A stretch of DNA of 64,000 nucleotides from Thermicanus aegyptius DSM 12793 (GTDB lineage Bacteria; Bacillota; Bacilli; Thermicanales; Thermicanaceae), in the NCBI RefSeq assembly GCF_000510645.1, contig NZ_KI783301.1, positions 3,177,788-3,241,787 of the forward strand, in the 5' to 3' direction. The notes under the pieces were generated by a model. It made no database searches, was not told where the DNA came from, and worked only from the letters and a program-made list of their open reading frames with translations. Positions within the stretch are counted from its first letter, which is position 1. Each line of letters opens with the position of its first letter. Of this stretch, positions 25,122 through 37,000 are shown piece after piece. A program made the position numbers and the translations under genes.

Positions 25122-28100
25122 TCACATGGCTTCAATCCGGACCCGTGTGCCTCGACCGGAGGGTTCCGCCGGTTCTACGATGAGCTGCCTCGGGATTCTC
25201 TCCTTCAGTTCCGGGACGTGGCTGATGATGCCGATGGAGAGATGGTTTTCATGAAGGCGTTCCAGAGCGGTCAGGGCGGTATCCAGGAGCTCGGCATCCA
25301 AGGTTCCAAACCCTTCATCGAGAAAGAAAAACTGCAGGGGGTATTCTCCCTTCAACTGAATCTGTGCCGACAAGGAGAGGGCTAAAGCGAGGGAGGTGAG
25401 GAAGGTCTCTCCGCCGGATAAGGTGCTGACCGGCCGCCTCATTCCTCCGTTCGCATCGTCGCGGATGACGAAACCGCCTCCGGAATCGACCTCCAGCGCG
25501 TACCGGTTCCGGGTTAAAAAGAGCAAACGGGCGGAGGCGTCCCGGCTAATGCGGTGCAAATGTTCCTCGGCGATAAACTCCACGAAGGCATTCCCTTTTA
25601 GGACGCTTTGCAATCGTTGAAGGAGCTCCTTTTCCTTGCTCCAAAAGCGGCGATTGTTTTCCAATTCCTTCCACCGAACAGCTTTGATCTCCAGTTCCTC
25701 CACGTCCCGCTTCGCTTTTGCCCTAAGCTCAAGGGCCTTCTCATCCGCCTGAATTGCCTCTTCCTTCTCGATGATGAGCGCTTGCCATTCCTCCTCTGTC
25801 AGCCCTCTTCCCTGCAGGAGGGTGTTAAGGCGCAGGAATTCCCTCTCCAGCTCCTTCCCTTTATCCCGATACTCTTCCAATCTCCTTCGCCAGCCTTCCA
25901 GCGTCTCGGCCAGATGCAGCCATGACTGGACCTCCTCCCTGTCCCGAAACGAAGAAGCCGCGAGACGGTTCGCCCATTCCTCCAGGTGGTGGTTCTTTTC
26001 CTTTTCCGCATGTTGGAGGGAGGCGGTGATGCGGGTGTAATTCTCCTCCAGGTTGCGGTAACGTTCTTCCCCTTTTCGGTAAGCTTTTTCGCTCTCCTCT
26101 TCGTTCCGGGCCAAATTTGCCAAGGATACGCGTATCTGTTGGATCGCCTTTGCAACCGCAACCCGTTCAAGCTCTCCCTCCGGCCGCGCAGGCAGGTGGG
26201 CGGCTAAAAGGGGATCCTTCAAGAGCATGGTGAGACGTGCCCTCTCCTCCTCCCTTTGCTTTCCTTTTAATTGAAGGGCGACCTCCATCTCCCCTCTCTC
26301 TTTCTCCAACCGATTCAAGCGATGCTCTATCTCCTTTTTTTCTTCCTCCCACTTTTCCAAATAAAACATACTTTTTTCGATGCTCTTCCGTACCTCTTCC
26401 TCTTTCTTCTCCCGCTCTTCCAACTCCCGCTCTCTCTCTTCCACGCGTTCCAGGGGAAGGTGGGGGAACGCATCCCGGTACGCCCGCCGCTTCTTCTCCA
26501 ATTCGGCTTCGATGAGGGCCACTTTCCCTTCCGCGGCCTTCACTTCCCTTCTTTTCTCCTCCAAAAGGGGAAGGAGCTTTAAAAGTTCGCTTTGTTCCGC
26601 TTCCAATTGGGAGTAAGCCGCCTGCCACGTTTCCTTGCCCGCTTCCCGTCCCCTTTCATCCAGGGCAAAGGATTCGATCTCTTCCTGCAGCCTTTCCCCT
26701 AAATAGTGCAACTCCTTTTCCGCCTCTTCCAGCCCGGAAAAGGGGGAGCGGGAAACGGATGCGGATGATTCGAGGGCAGAAAGAAAATCGGCCTCTCCCT
26801 GGGAGGGGAGGAGATCCTCTGTAGAAGATGAATCCGTGGCGGCGATCTCACCTTCCCGATCGGCTAAGGAAGAGGATAGCATTTTCTGAAAGTGGAAAGC
26901 TAACCCTTCCAAACGGATCAAGCTCTCCCTCAACTTCCTCCGGTATTCTTCCCCTCTTCCTATCAGATCCTCTCCTCTTCGGATCAGCTCTTGCCACCGC
27001 GAAAGCTGGCTTCCATGGGAAAGGGCAAGATGGGGATGGCGGGTAGAGCCGCAGACGGGGCAGGGATCTCCTTCTTTTAATCCTTGGGCTAATTCGGCTG
27101 CCAGAAAGCGCCTTTGTTCTTCTTCCTGGGAAAGACGTGCCATAGCAATCCCTTGCCCGATCTTTTGAAGGATGGAGGTTCCTTGCTCCAAAGCGTTTTT
27201 TGCCGCATCCAGGTGGCGAAGCCAGGCCGTGAAGGCTTCCCTCCCCCGTTCACTTGCGATCCTGACCTTCCGCTCTCTTTCCTCCCGCAGCCTTTCCGCT
27301 TCCTCCTCATCCTTCTTCCTTGAGGCGAATTCAGCTCTTCTCTTCCGTTCCTCTTCCTCCAGACTTAAAATCTCCTGTCGGCGCTTTTGGACTTCCCGTA
27401 ATACTTGACGCTCCTCCGCCTTCACGGCGCAGCTTTCCAGCTCCGCCTTTAAATCGTTTTGCCTCTCCCGGCCACGGTCGATCCGGTTGAGAAGAGCCTC
27501 ATGCTCCCGCTTCCCATGCTCCTCTTTCTTCGCAAGCTCCTCCCACCGATTTTTGAGGGCGATCAATTCTTGGTCCAACCCCTCGGCCTTTTGGATCTGA
27601 CCCTCCGCTTCCTGAAGGCGTTCCAAACGAACCGTAAGGGAGGGGGCCTTGTCTTCCTTCTCCTTCCTGGCCGCCTCATACCTTGCTTTCAGCTCCTCGA
27701 AGCGGACCCTTTCCTCCTTCAGTGCCCTCCTCCCCTCTTCTTCAAGGCCCCTGAAGGCGACCACTTCCTCTTCACTGCGGATCAAGTTGGTTAAGAGGGG
27801 GCGTAGACGCTCCGCTTCCTCCCCTTTTTGGAGGGCGTATGCCCTCTTTTCCATCTCCCCTTGTTGTTGGCGGTGATCAGCCTGCTCTTTTTCCACCTGC
27901 GCAAGTTCCTTCTGCCAATTCCACACCTTCTCCAGCTCGGCTGCTTTCTGCTCTACTTCCATTCGGCGCTTCCGGGCAAAGGAGGCTTCTTCTTCGAAAC
28001 GGGCCGCTTTCTCCCTGGCCAGGGCCAACGCCTCTTCCGATGCATCTCCCAATCCCTGCTGTTCTCCGGCGATGGCTTCGAGGCGCATCGTTACCCCTTC

Positions 28101-28673
28101 CATCTTCTGCTTCAAGCGCTCATTGAGGCGCTCACCGTATTCTTCCAAATGAAAGATGCGCTCCAGCATCTCCCGCCGCTCTTTTCCTTTTAAGCTGAGG
28201 AATTCGGAGAATTTTCCCTGGGGCAGGACAACGGCCCGGGTGAAATCATCTGCCGTTAGTCCCAATAGGTTTTCCACCTGCTGGGTCACTTCCCGGTCCC
28301 GATCGGCCAACACCACTTCCGAAGCGGCCATCTCCATCAGGCGGCTCGTCGCGTTTCGGACCCGGCCCTCCTCCGCCTTTTTGTAGCTTCGCTCCACACG
28401 GAAACGGCGAACTTCATTTCCCTTGAGGAGTTCAAAGGTGAAGGATACATAAAGTTCCTTCTCTGCCTGGTTCAGAATGCCATAGGTATGATTGGATGCC
28501 CGTTCCACTTTTCCGTAGAGGGAGAGGGTCATGGCATCCAAAATGGTCGACTTGCCGCTGCCGGTGGGGCCAAAGATGCCGAAGACGCCTCCCCGGCAGA
28601 GGCGGTCAAAGTCGATGGTGACCAATTCCCGAAAGCTATGTAATCCCTTGATCTTTAATTGGATGGGGCGCAT
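25122..28673 (-). CDS. sbcC: Exonuclease SbcC, SMC-like ATPase subunit
   Basis: The 1183-residue protein has an N-terminal ATPase half (IFGPTGSGKSTILDAMTLSLYGK) and very long coiled-coil arms. A central zinc hook CPVCGSTRHPH (~residue 535) and a C-terminal half with LSGGETFLTSLALALSLS and FFLDEGFGTLD complete it. With SbcD it cleaves hairpins and blocked DNA ends. The start overlaps sbcD by 19 bases, after GAGGAGGAAG. Confidence 0.96.
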   Translation of the reverse strand: MRPIQLKIKGLHSFRELVTIDFDRLCRGGVFGIFGPTGSGKSTILDAMTLSLYGKVERASNHTYGILNQAEKELYVSFTFELLKGNEVRRFRVERSYKKAEEGRVRNATSRLMEMAASEVVLADRDREVTQQVENLLGLTADDFTRAVVLPQGKFSEFLSLKGKERREMLERIFHLEEYGERLNERLKQKMEGVTMRLEAIAGEQQGLGDASEEALALAREKAARFEEEASFARKRRMEVEQKAAELEKVWNWQKELAQVEKEQADHRQQQGEMEKRAYALQKGEEAERLRPLLTNLIRSEEEVVAFRGLEEEGRRALKEERVRFEELKARYEAARKEKEDKAPSLTVRLERLQEAEGQIQKAEGLDQELIALKNRWEELAKKEEHGKREHEALLNRIDRGRERQNDLKAELESCAVKAEERQVLREVQKRRQEILSLEEEERKRRAEFASRKKDEEEAERLREERERKVRIASERGREAFTAWLRHLDAAKNALEQGTSILQKIGQGIAMARLSQEEEQRRFLAAELAQGLKEGDPCPVCGSTRHPHLALSHGSQLSRWQELIRRGEDLIGRGEEYRRKLRESLIRLEGLAFHFQKMLSSSLADREGEIAATDSSSTEDLLPSQGEADFLSALESSASVSRSPFSGLEEAEKELHYLGERLQEEIESFALDERGREAGKETWQAAYSQLEAEQSELLKLLPLLEEKRREVKAAEGKVALIEAELEKKRRAYRDAFPHLPLERVEERERELEEREKKEEEVRKSIEKSMFYLEKWEEEKKEIEHRLNRLEKERGEMEVALQLKGKQREEERARLTMLLKDPLLAAHLPARPEGELERVAVAKAIQQIRVSLANLARNEEESEKAYRKGEERYRNLEENYTRITASLQHAEKEKNHHLEEWANRLAASSFRDREEVQSWLHLAETLEGWRRRLEEYRDKGKELEREFLRLNTLLQGRGLTEEEWQALIIEKEEAIQADEKALELRAKAKRDVEELEIKAVRWKELENNRRFWSKEKELLQRLQSVLKGNAFVEFIAEEHLHRISRDASARLLFLTRNRYALEVDSGGGFVIRDDANGGMRRPVSTLSGGETFLTSLALALSLSAQIQLKGEYPLQFFFLDEGFGTLDAELLDTALTALERLHENHLSIGIISHVPELKERIPRQLIVEPAEPSGRGTRVRIEAM

Positions 28674-29836
28674 GATTCTTCCTCCTCACCGGCGAGAAGT
28701 TGCATAAACCGTTGGATCAGCTCCGCTTCCGCTTCTTTGCCGCCGCTCACCCGGAGATAGAAACGCCGGAAGAGCTCGTTCAAGGGCAGGGTCCGGTCGG
28801 TGATCCATTCTTCTCTCTCCGCCATCTCAGGATAGATGGGGCGGATCACCAGGATGCCGGGATGGGCTTTTCTCAGGTTCAGAATCTCTTCCTGATGGAG
28901 CATCTCCTGAAGGTGGATCTCCAGCTGAATCCAAGCGTTTTTATCCCTTCCCTCTTCCAACCAGCGGTGCACCTGAACCAACCCTTCTTTTGCCTTCCAG
29001 ACAACGAGGGGTTTACCGCTCGACAGATAAATTTCCCGGATGGAAGGAGAGGCTCCCGCTTCCGCCTCGATCAGGGTGACCGATTTCGTGTAGCCGGCTT
29101 CGGAGAAGCTGTAGGCAAGGGGCGAGCCGGCATAGCGGGCCGGGGCTTTGGACCCGTTCACATCTTGAGGGCGGTGAAGGTGGCCCAAAGCCACATAATG
29201 GGCGCCCGCAGGCAGGGAAGAGGGAGAAACGGTATAGGCGCCGCCCACCTGAATTTCCCGTTCCGACTCGCTTTCCACCCCTCCCCGGACGAAGAGGTGG
29301 CTCATGGCCAGATTGACCGTATCCGGGCGGAAGCGGCGGGCTGCCTCTCCAAAGAGGGCGGCAACCCTCTCATCGTAGGCGCCTTGCATCTCCCCTTCCG
29401 TGAAGCGTTCCCCGAAGGATTCCCTCAGGCGGGATTCCGATGGATAGGGAAGGGCATAGAGAACCGCTTCTTCTCCCTTCGCCGTCTTTAGCAATAGGGT
29501 TTCTTGGGTTGGCCTCCCCAATAGATAAAGGTTCTTCCCCTTTAAGAGGGGAGTGGCGGCGGCTAGCCGGTCGGGATGATCATGATTCCCCGCGATCAAG
29601 ACCAGGGCGGTCCTCCCGTTCGCAGTAAGGCGGGCAAGGGACTCATAGAAGAGCTCCTCCGCCTCCGCGGGAGGATTGGCGTTGTCATATACATCCCCCG
29701 CCATCAGGAGGAGGTCAACCTCCTCTTTTTCTACGATCTCCACCAATTCATCCATAAACTGGGCTTGTTCTCCCAAACGGCTTCGCCCCTCCAGGGTCCG
29801 CCCCAGGTGCCAGTCTGCCGTATGCAGGATGCGCAT
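28655..29836 (-). CDS. sbcD: Exonuclease SbcD, Mre11-like nuclease subunit
   Basis: A calcineurin-like phosphoesterase of 393 residues: MRILHTADWHLGR, LLMAGDVYDNANPP, LIAGNHDHPDRLAA and ALGHLHRPQ carry the metal ligands. The start at 29836 follows GGAGGAAGTTCTG and gives the canonical N-terminus; 17 upstream codons are open but unlikely. The gene follows addA with a 203-base gap on the same strand. Confidence 0.95.
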   Translation of the reverse strand: MRILHTADWHLGRTLEGRSRLGEQAQFMDELVEIVEKEEVDLLLMAGDVYDNANPPAEAEELFYESLARLTANGRTALVLIAGNHDHPDRLAAATPLLKGKNLYLLGRPTQETLLLKTAKGEEAVLYALPYPSESRLRESFGERFTEGEMQGAYDERVAALFGEAARRFRPDTVNLAMSHLFVRGGVESESEREIQVGGAYTVSPSSLPAGAHYVALGHLHRPQDVNGSKAPARYAGSPLAYSFSEAGYTKSVTLIEAEAGASPSIREIYLSSGKPLVVWKAKEGLVQVHRWLEEGRDKNAWIQLEIHLQEMLHQEEILNLRKAHPGILVIRPIYPEMAEREEWITDRTLPLNELFRRFYLRVSGGKEAEAELIQRFMQLLAGEEEESCAPSN

Positions 29837-30039
29837 CAGAACTTCCTCCATTCCTCGGTCCTTCCTTTCCGCTCCAGCCAATTCCACCGTCCCGTCCCGG
29901 CTGAAGCCCCCTCCGCCCTAACCTCATCTTTCCGTACGATACAGGCCGATCTTTCAAGGGAACCTGCCTCCATACCGGATGACCTAAACCCTCAACGCGT
30001 TGCCGCTTCAGGAAGGTCACCCATTCCCACCGGGCACCC

Positions 30040-33000
30040 CTACTCCACTTCCAGGAGCTTCTCGCCATGAAAGAAATAGAGAAAACTGCGGGCGACGGGT
30101 CTTTTCCAAATGCTTCTTACCGCCTCCCGATAGAGGGCCACCTGCAGGCGGTAGCGACGGATCAATTCCCCATCTTCGATTCCGTCCGTTCTGTCCGTCT
30201 TATAATCGAGGAGAAGGAGGTGCCCCTCCTCTTCGATGAGGGCATCGACGATCCCCTGAACCAGAATCTCCTCATCCTCTCCCTCCCAGTCGGGATAAGC
30301 CCGTGAGGCAGGTATCTTGAAGGTAAAGGGCACCTCCCGGTAGACGTGGGAGGCGGTCAACATCCTCCGTCCCATGCGGGTGTTAAAGAAGCGGAGAATC
30401 CCGTCGATATCGATGCTTTTCACCTGTTCCGGCGTAAGAAGCTCCCGTTGAACAAAGCTCTTCAGCTCTTCTTCCACCCGATCCCGATCCAGGGGCCGGG
30501 TGAGATCAAGATGTTGCATCACCGTATGCATCGCCGTTCCTTTTTCGGTGGCGGTAAGCCCCCCCTCCTCCATGAAGCGGGGACGCCGGGCCAGGCGGGG
30601 TCTACGAAGTGGGAAAGAAGAAGAAGCGGGCCGGAGGGAAACAGCGGCATCGGAAGCAATGCCGATTCCCGAATCGATCCCCGATCCTAACCAGAGCATT
30701 TCCTGTTCCTCTTCCTCCTCCTGGAAAAGTTGTATCTTCCGCTTGATTTCGGATACCGACTGCTTGGCCGGATGCCTCTCCATCGGGGTATAGGGGCTTG
30801 TCCACCCCAAGATCCTCTCCAGTTCCTCATCCGCCATCGCCTGCCTCCCTATTTCCTCCTCCACCTCATGGATCAAGGAGGCGGGGACGGTTTCGAAACG
30901 GCGGAGGGTTTCCCAGATCTCCGAGCGAATCTCTTCTCCCTTCTTCCGTGTCGGATGAGAAAGTTCCCGAGCGGGAATAACTTGCAGGGTAAAGCCTTCT
31001 TGAAAGCAGGGGGAGGCGCCGTTCGAGGAGAGATCTTGGGAGGAACCCTGCGGCAAGATCAGGGCGGGACCGATCCAGTCCAGATAACTTTTGGCGCTTA
31101 GAAGGTGATAGGCCGGCAGCGGTTCATCCCCTTTGCCTCCCTTTTCTTTCCATCTTTCTTCTTCCTTTTTATAATCGGGAAGGGTGGCTACGATGTACAA
31201 TTTCTCCTTCGCCCGGGTTAGGGCCACATAGAGAAGGCGCATCTCCTCCGCCAGCATCTCCTTTTTCTCCCGCTCCCGAATCGCTAGTTTTGGCAGACTT
31301 GCCGAGCGGATGGAGAGGTCGAAATCCACCACATCGGTCCCAATACCTAATTCCTTGGAGAACAGGGTGGGGCTTCTTAGATCCTGTTCATTAAACGTTT
31401 TACTTGCTCCGGCCAGAAAGACGATGGGGAACTCTAACCCTTTGCTCTTGTGAATGGTCATAATGCGTACCACATCTTCCTGCTCCCCGAGCGCCCTCGC
31501 CGTTCCCATATCATCGCCCCGCTCCTTCATCCGTTCTACAAAACGGAGGAAACGGAAAAGTCCCCGAAAGGCTCCCTCTTCGAAGAGGCGGGCACGGTCG
31601 TAGAGAGCCTGCAGGTTGGCCTGCCTTTCCTTCCCCCCCGGAAGCCCGCCTACGAAATCATAATAACCTGTCTCCCTGTAGATCTGCCAAATCAACCGGG
31701 AAAGGGCTCCCCGACGGGCCAAATCCCGCCATTTCCCCATTTTTTCCAGGAAACGGCGAAGAGTCGCCTTAAGCTCCTGATGCTCGATCGACTGCCCATT
31801 CTCCCCTTTGGAAGAGATGAATCGGATCACCGCATCGTAGAAAAAGCCCTTCTTCCTCTCCAAACGCAGGAGGGCCAGTTCCTCGGCGGAAAGGCCCACG
31901 ATGGGGGAACGGAGGACGGAAGCTAACGGTATATCTTGATAGGGATTATCGATGAGCTGAAGGAGGGAGAGCATCACCTGAATTTCGGTGGCGGAAAAAT
32001 ACCCTCCTCCCCTCTCCACGTAGACCGGCAATCCCAAAAGGCGAAATTGCTCCTCAAAGAGGGGGGCCCACCCTCTCGCGGACCGAAGGAGGATGACGAT
32101 ATCCCGAAACCGGACCGGTTTCATCCGCTTCTCCTTCCGGTCATAGAGGAAATAGGGGGAGGTTCCGTCGCTTCCGACGAGATCCCGGATCCGGAAAGCG
32201 ATGAGGCGTGCCTCCAGTTCCGCCCGCTCCATCTCTTCCGCAGTAATCTCCAAGGATTCCTTCTCCGGCTCATCCTCCCCGTTCGCCTCCTCTTCTTCAC
32301 CGGCAGCCGCCGTAGAGAGGTGATCCTCCCCGTTTTCCTCCTCCCGGGAGAGTTCTTTTGCACCCTTTTCCCGGTCGATGATGAGAAGTTCGATGCTCTT
32401 CGTTCCCTCTTCTCCTTCCCGGGAGGGGGGATTCTCCTCCACATCCGGCCCCGCTCCGTACTTCAGTTCCACCCTCTCATCATAATCAATCCCGGCGGTC
32501 TCCCGGCGCATCAGCGCCCTGAAGAGGCGGTTTACTCCCTCCAGGATTTCCCTCCGGCTCCGGAAATTGCGGGACAGGTCAATACGGGTCCCCCATTCGT
32601 TTCCCTCCGGTGAATAACGTTCATATTTTTCCTGGAAAAGGAGGGGTTCCGTTTGGCGGAAACGGTAGATGCTCTGCTTCAAATCGCCCACCATAAACCG
32701 CCTCCCCTCTCCCTCTGTAGTAAGCAGGGTGAGAATCGCCTCCTGTACCTCGTTGGTATCCTGATATTCGTCGATCAGGATTTCCGCATATTCCCGGCTT
32801 AGCTCCCGGGCGATCTCCGATGGCATCTCATTTCCCGGAGTGGAGCGGCTGTCCCTGAGGAGAGCCAAGGCTTTATGTTCCAGATCGGAAAAATCGGCCA
32901 CCCCTTTTTTCCGTTTCACCTCGGCATACCGCTCATGAAAGAGGAGAACCCGGTGAATCAGTTCGTCCGCCACAGGCAGAATCCGCTGTAATTCTTCCTT

Positions 33001-34014
33001 TCTCCCTTCAACGCTCCCTGAAAAATAGGTGTCGAGGAGGGACTTAACCTCCTCCTTCACCCGATCCCTCAGTTCCTTCACTTCTTCCCTTAACCCCTCA
33101 TTCCGATTCTCATTTTCCGACCGTTTCACAGCGGGAAGCCGACCGAACGCAAGGTTTCGAAGTCCTGCTTCGATCGCTTCCCAGGGCGTCTCCTCCGTCA
33201 CCAGAATCTTATTGAGGGCCTCCCCTTCTTCCTCCAAGCGGCCGCTATATTCCACAGGACCTCCAGGAAGACGGCACAGGTGAAGGGCTTTCCCATGGAA
33301 CGCCTTCAGCACCTCAATCCTTCTCCCGATCTCCCCCTTTACCTCCCTGATCCACGGCCAATCGTCAAACTCCATCTCCAGAGCCTCCCGGTAGAGGCGG
33401 ACCATCTTTCGCAACGCTTCCTCCGGCCAAGGCCGGCTGCGGGAAAACTCATAAAGCCGGAGGATCAGGTCCTGAAGCGGCTCATCGCTTCGATCGCTGC
33501 TAAACCAGTCGGCTACGGCAAAAAAAGAATCTTCCCCATAGGCTTCTTCCAAAAGATTCTCCAGCACTTCCTGACGAAGAAGCCGTTCCTCCGCCTCATC
33601 CAAAATCCGGAAGTTGGGGTCCATTTGGAGACGGTAGGCATACCGTTTCACCAGATCCATACAGAAGGAGTGGAACGTGGAGATGGCGGCGCCAGGCAGT
33701 AGGAGAAGCTGACGGCGGAGATGATGGGAAGCAGGCCTTTTCTTGAGCTCCTCTTCGATGGCATGACGAATCCGCTCCTTCATCTCTCCTGCGGCCGCTT
33801 TGGTAAAGGTGAGAATTAAAAGCCGATCCACATCGAGGGGCTCCTCCTCGTCGAGAAGGGTTTGAATCACCCGTTCCACCAAGACCGCCGTCTTTCCCGA
33901 ACCGGCAGCCGCCGAAACCAAAAGATTCTTGCTCCGTTCATAAATCGCCCGCCATTGTTCATCGGTCCATCGGCTTTCCTTCGGCTTCATCGGGATCTCT
34001 TTTTTTCGGTTCAT
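30040..34014 (-). CDS. addA: ATP-dependent helicase/nuclease subunit AddA
   Basis: The 1324-residue UvrD-like subunit has Walker A AAAGSGKTAVLVERV, DEYQDTNEVQ, GDLKQSIYRFRQ, VYVALTRAKEKLYIV and a C-terminal RecB-like nuclease (LLLLDYKTDR). With AddB it processes double-strand breaks for recombination. The start is the ATG at 34014, which overlaps the addB stop in ATGA and has AAGGAGGG upstream. A highly acidic segment near residues 540-590 looks like a loop insertion. Confidence 0.95.
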   Translation of the reverse strand: MNRKKEIPMKPKESRWTDEQWRAIYERSKNLLVSAAAGSGKTAVLVERVIQTLLDEEEPLDVDRLLILTFTKAAAGEMKERIRHAIEEELKKRPASHHLRRQLLLLPGAAISTFHSFCMDLVKRYAYRLQMDPNFRILDEAEERLLRQEVLENLLEEAYGEDSFFAVADWFSSDRSDEPLQDLILRLYEFSRSRPWPEEALRKMVRLYREALEMEFDDWPWIREVKGEIGRRIEVLKAFHGKALHLCRLPGGPVEYSGRLEEEGEALNKILVTEETPWEAIEAGLRNLAFGRLPAVKRSENENRNEGLREEVKELRDRVKEEVKSLLDTYFSGSVEGRKEELQRILPVADELIHRVLLFHERYAEVKRKKGVADFSDLEHKALALLRDSRSTPGNEMPSEIARELSREYAEILIDEYQDTNEVQEAILTLLTTEGEGRRFMVGDLKQSIYRFRQTEPLLFQEKYERYSPEGNEWGTRIDLSRNFRSRREILEGVNRLFRALMRRETAGIDYDERVELKYGAGPDVEENPPSREGEEGTKSIELLIIDREKGAKELSREEENGEDHLSTAAAGEEEEANGEDEPEKESLEITAEEMERAELEARLIAFRIRDLVGSDGTSPYFLYDRKEKRMKPVRFRDIVILLRSARGWAPLFEEQFRLLGLPVYVERGGGYFSATEIQVMLSLLQLIDNPYQDIPLASVLRSPIVGLSAEELALLRLERKKGFFYDAVIRFISSKGENGQSIEHQELKATLRRFLEKMGKWRDLARRGALSRLIWQIYRETGYYDFVGGLPGGKERQANLQALYDRARLFEEGAFRGLFRFLRFVERMKERGDDMGTARALGEQEDVVRIMTIHKSKGLEFPIVFLAGASKTFNEQDLRSPTLFSKELGIGTDVVDFDLSIRSASLPKLAIREREKKEMLAEEMRLLYVALTRAKEKLYIVATLPDYKKEEERWKEKGGKGDEPLPAYHLLSAKSYLDWIGPALILPQGSSQDLSSNGASPCFQEGFTLQVIPARELSHPTRKKGEEIRSEIWETLRRFETVPASLIHEVEEEIGRQAMADEELERILGWTSPYTPMERHPAKQSVSEIKRKIQLFQEEEEEQEMLWLGSGIDSGIGIASDAAVSLRPASSSFPLRRPRLARRPRFMEEGGLTATEKGTAMHTVMQHLDLTRPLDRDRVEEELKSFVQRELLTPEQVKSIDIDGILRFFNTRMGRRMLTASHVYREVPFTFKIPASRAYPDWEGEDEEILVQGIVDALIEEEGHLLLLDYKTDRTDGIEDGELIRRYRLQVALYREAVRSIWKRPVARSFLYFFHGEKLLEVE

Positions 34015-37000
34015 TGGGACGGCCCTCCTTCCAACAAATTCTGCCATATCTTCTCCTCTTTCACCCGGAGCAGGCGGGGTTGATTCTCCTCCAGGCGGTT
34101 GTCGAACTGGCAGACCGACTGATAAAGACAATAGGTGCAAGCCCTTTTCTTCTTATATTGGTATGGAGAGATTGCTACCTTCCCTTCGGTCATCTCAAGG
34201 GCCGCTTGCCGAATGAGGGAGCGGACATGGGCGCGAAGAGCGGCAAACTGCTCCTTCCCCGCCACACGGGATGAGTTGTAAAAGCTGCCATCTTTCTTCC
34301 GTCCTACAGGCAAGATCTCCGAAGTGCCTTGAATGAGCCGGGTATCCATCAGCTGGATCACCTGTTGATCCGCCAGGAGGAGCCCCCGCATCTTAAACCG
34401 CTTCGTCATCTCTTTGTCGATCCGAGCCTGCTCCGCTCCCATGGGAAGGAGAAGGAGGGGATGGTGAACGTGGAAATAGAGGATCCCCGCCGGAATCGCC
34501 TCTTTGCCCAGCCAATCTCGGGAAAGGTCAAGGAGGGCATCCAGATAGGCCACCATCTGCAAGCTTAAGCCAAAATATACCTCTCCCAGATCGAGGTCGT
34601 GAAAGCTTGATTTATAATCTAAAATGCGAAGGTAGAGGTTCTCTCCCTCTTCTGCGAGATCGACCCGGTCTATCCGTCCCTCCAGTACCAGATCGAACCC
34701 ATTGGGAAGCGTGATGCGGAGGGGAGGCAGCTTTCCGCCCTCTCCAAAGAGAAGTTCAATCTCCTTTGTCTCGAACCGGCTGCGCCGGGCCTGCTCCCCC
34801 AAAACGGAAGCCGTCCGTTTCACGACCCGATGGAGTCGTCCCTTCAGGTAGCGGTACCGATTGGTGCTGGTCAAAATCTCATGCTGCAGGGAAAGGGAAA
34901 CCGCCTCCACAGCCCCATCGGCCAGCTGAAGGAGTTCATCCTGGGACAGATCTCCCCACTGCCGACCTGACTCCATGATTCTCGAGGCCAGCAGGCGAAG
35001 CGCCTCATGATAGAGGGTTCCAATATCGGCCAACTCCAGGCGGAACCTCTTCCGTTCCTGCAGGGCGAGCCCATAGGCGGCAAAATGGGAAAAGGGACAG
35101 GCGTAATACTTTTCTAGACGGGAGATGCTCCCTTTAAGCGGGTTTCCATACAGACGGCGAGCTGTTTCACGCCCTATATCGGTCTCCTGATTCCGGTAGA
35201 AAAGGCTTCCCAGAGCCCTTTCCAACGATTCCTCCCAATTCGGCCGGGTGCGAAACCAGTTATATACCTTTAGCCAAGTGGGGTGAAGGGGATAACCCTT
35301 CTTCCACTCCCGCAGGCGAACCGTCAGGTGGGAGAGCGTCCTGCGGGGATGGGAGATCAACGATCCCGAAGTATAAAGTTGAGGGCGCAATTTCGGAAAA
35401 AGATGTATCAAGCGCGAGATGAGAGAAGAAGGTTGAAGCGCCCTTCCTTCCTCGTCGGCCAGGGAATAGGAAAGGGCAAGGTGATCCCTGGGATTTGCGA
35501 GGGCGAGATAGAGGTAGAGTTCCTCCTCCTGAAGCCGTTCTTCAGCCAAGGGCGAAAGGGGAACCCCCTTGGCCGACAGGCTCTTCCGCTCCTGATCCAA
35601 AAGAAGGCCCTCTTCCCGGAAAACCTTTGGGATAAGGCCATCGTTGACCCCTACGAGGAAAAGAATTTTGGGAGAATAGGAACGGGTACGGGAAAGGGTG
35701 CCGACCAACACCTGATCCATGGCCGGAGGAATGAGGGCAAAATTTTGCTCCGCCAAACCCTTTTCAAAGAGGTTGAAGAAGAGATCCTCGGAAAGCTCCT
35801 CTTCCCCTAACCCTTCCTCCATTTGATCCAAAAGGTTGAGGAAAGCCTGCCAGACCTGCTCGTGCTCCCGGGCCTCCTCCACCTTCCCCTCTTCCCGCTC
35901 TTCCTCCATCCAGACTTCCAACTTCTCCGGTACCTTTAACTGAATGAGAAAGCGGTAGATCGCCTCAAGGCGTTGCCTCACATGGGTCGCTTGGGTAAGC
36001 TCTTGCTCCAGCTCCATGAGGGGACGGACCATCCATTGCCGCAAGCGTTCCCCTTCCTTTATCCGTTCGGGCGGTGTGGAGATCCCCCAGCATTCCTTCT
36101 TCCACCGGGGTCCGGTGATCCCAAATTCCAGGATGAGGTTCTCCAGGCGGTCTAAGGCTCTCCTCCCATTCTCCCGTCCCGTTTTCTTCGTCACCCAACC
36201 CGGGAAGAGATCGGTCTTCACCATGCGGAAGAGAGCCTCACTGGGCCATCCCTCCCGTATCACCTCTAAGGCAGAGCGAACCAGTTCGACCAAGGGGTGA
36301 TGAAGCATGGGCCGCCGCTCATCGAGAAAAAAGGGGATTTCATCGTCTTGAAAAAGGGTGCGGATCAAATCTCCGTAGGCGGCCATATCTCCCACCAAAA
36401 CACCGATCTCCCGCCAACGCGCCTTTCCTGTGCGCACAAACTCCCGGATTCTCCTGGCCACTCCCTCCACCTCGGCCCTCCGGTTTACCGCCTCGGACAG
36501 GGAGATCTCTCCAGGTTCAAAGGGAAAGGGGGGAGCGCCCAACTCCTCGTAATGGGCTTCCAAGTAAGATAGCGCCCCTCTCCCGTTCTCCTTCTTTTCC
36601 TCCCACCGAATCACTTCCACCGGAACGCCGGACTTCTCCGCCAACTGCTGCAATCGGTCCCGGGTCAGGGCAGGGATCCGGAACAATCCCCCCTCATCGA
36701 CGGGGAGGGAGATCGTCACCCTCCTTACGGTGGTGATAAGAGCTCCCAGAACGCTCATCTCCCGGGGAGTAAAGCGGATAAAGCCGTCGACCCAGACCTC
36801 CGCCTTTCGCAAGGAAGGAGCCTTCGGAATCATCTGGGCCAGGAGCCGAAGCGTCTCCTCGGAATCGAGGTATTTCCCCTCCAGATGGGCGACGGCATCC
36901 TTGTAAATGAGGGAAAAATCATGGAGCTTTCCTTTGAGGGATTCACTTCCCTTTTCCTCCAGATCCAGAAGGGAGATGGATGCCTTCAACTCCTCAGGAC

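Noticed and set aside
25396-28386. Long plus-strand open frames across sbcC, sbcD, addA and addB
   Set aside because: They are antisense shadows of GC-rich coding sequence, without ribosome sites or recognisable domains.
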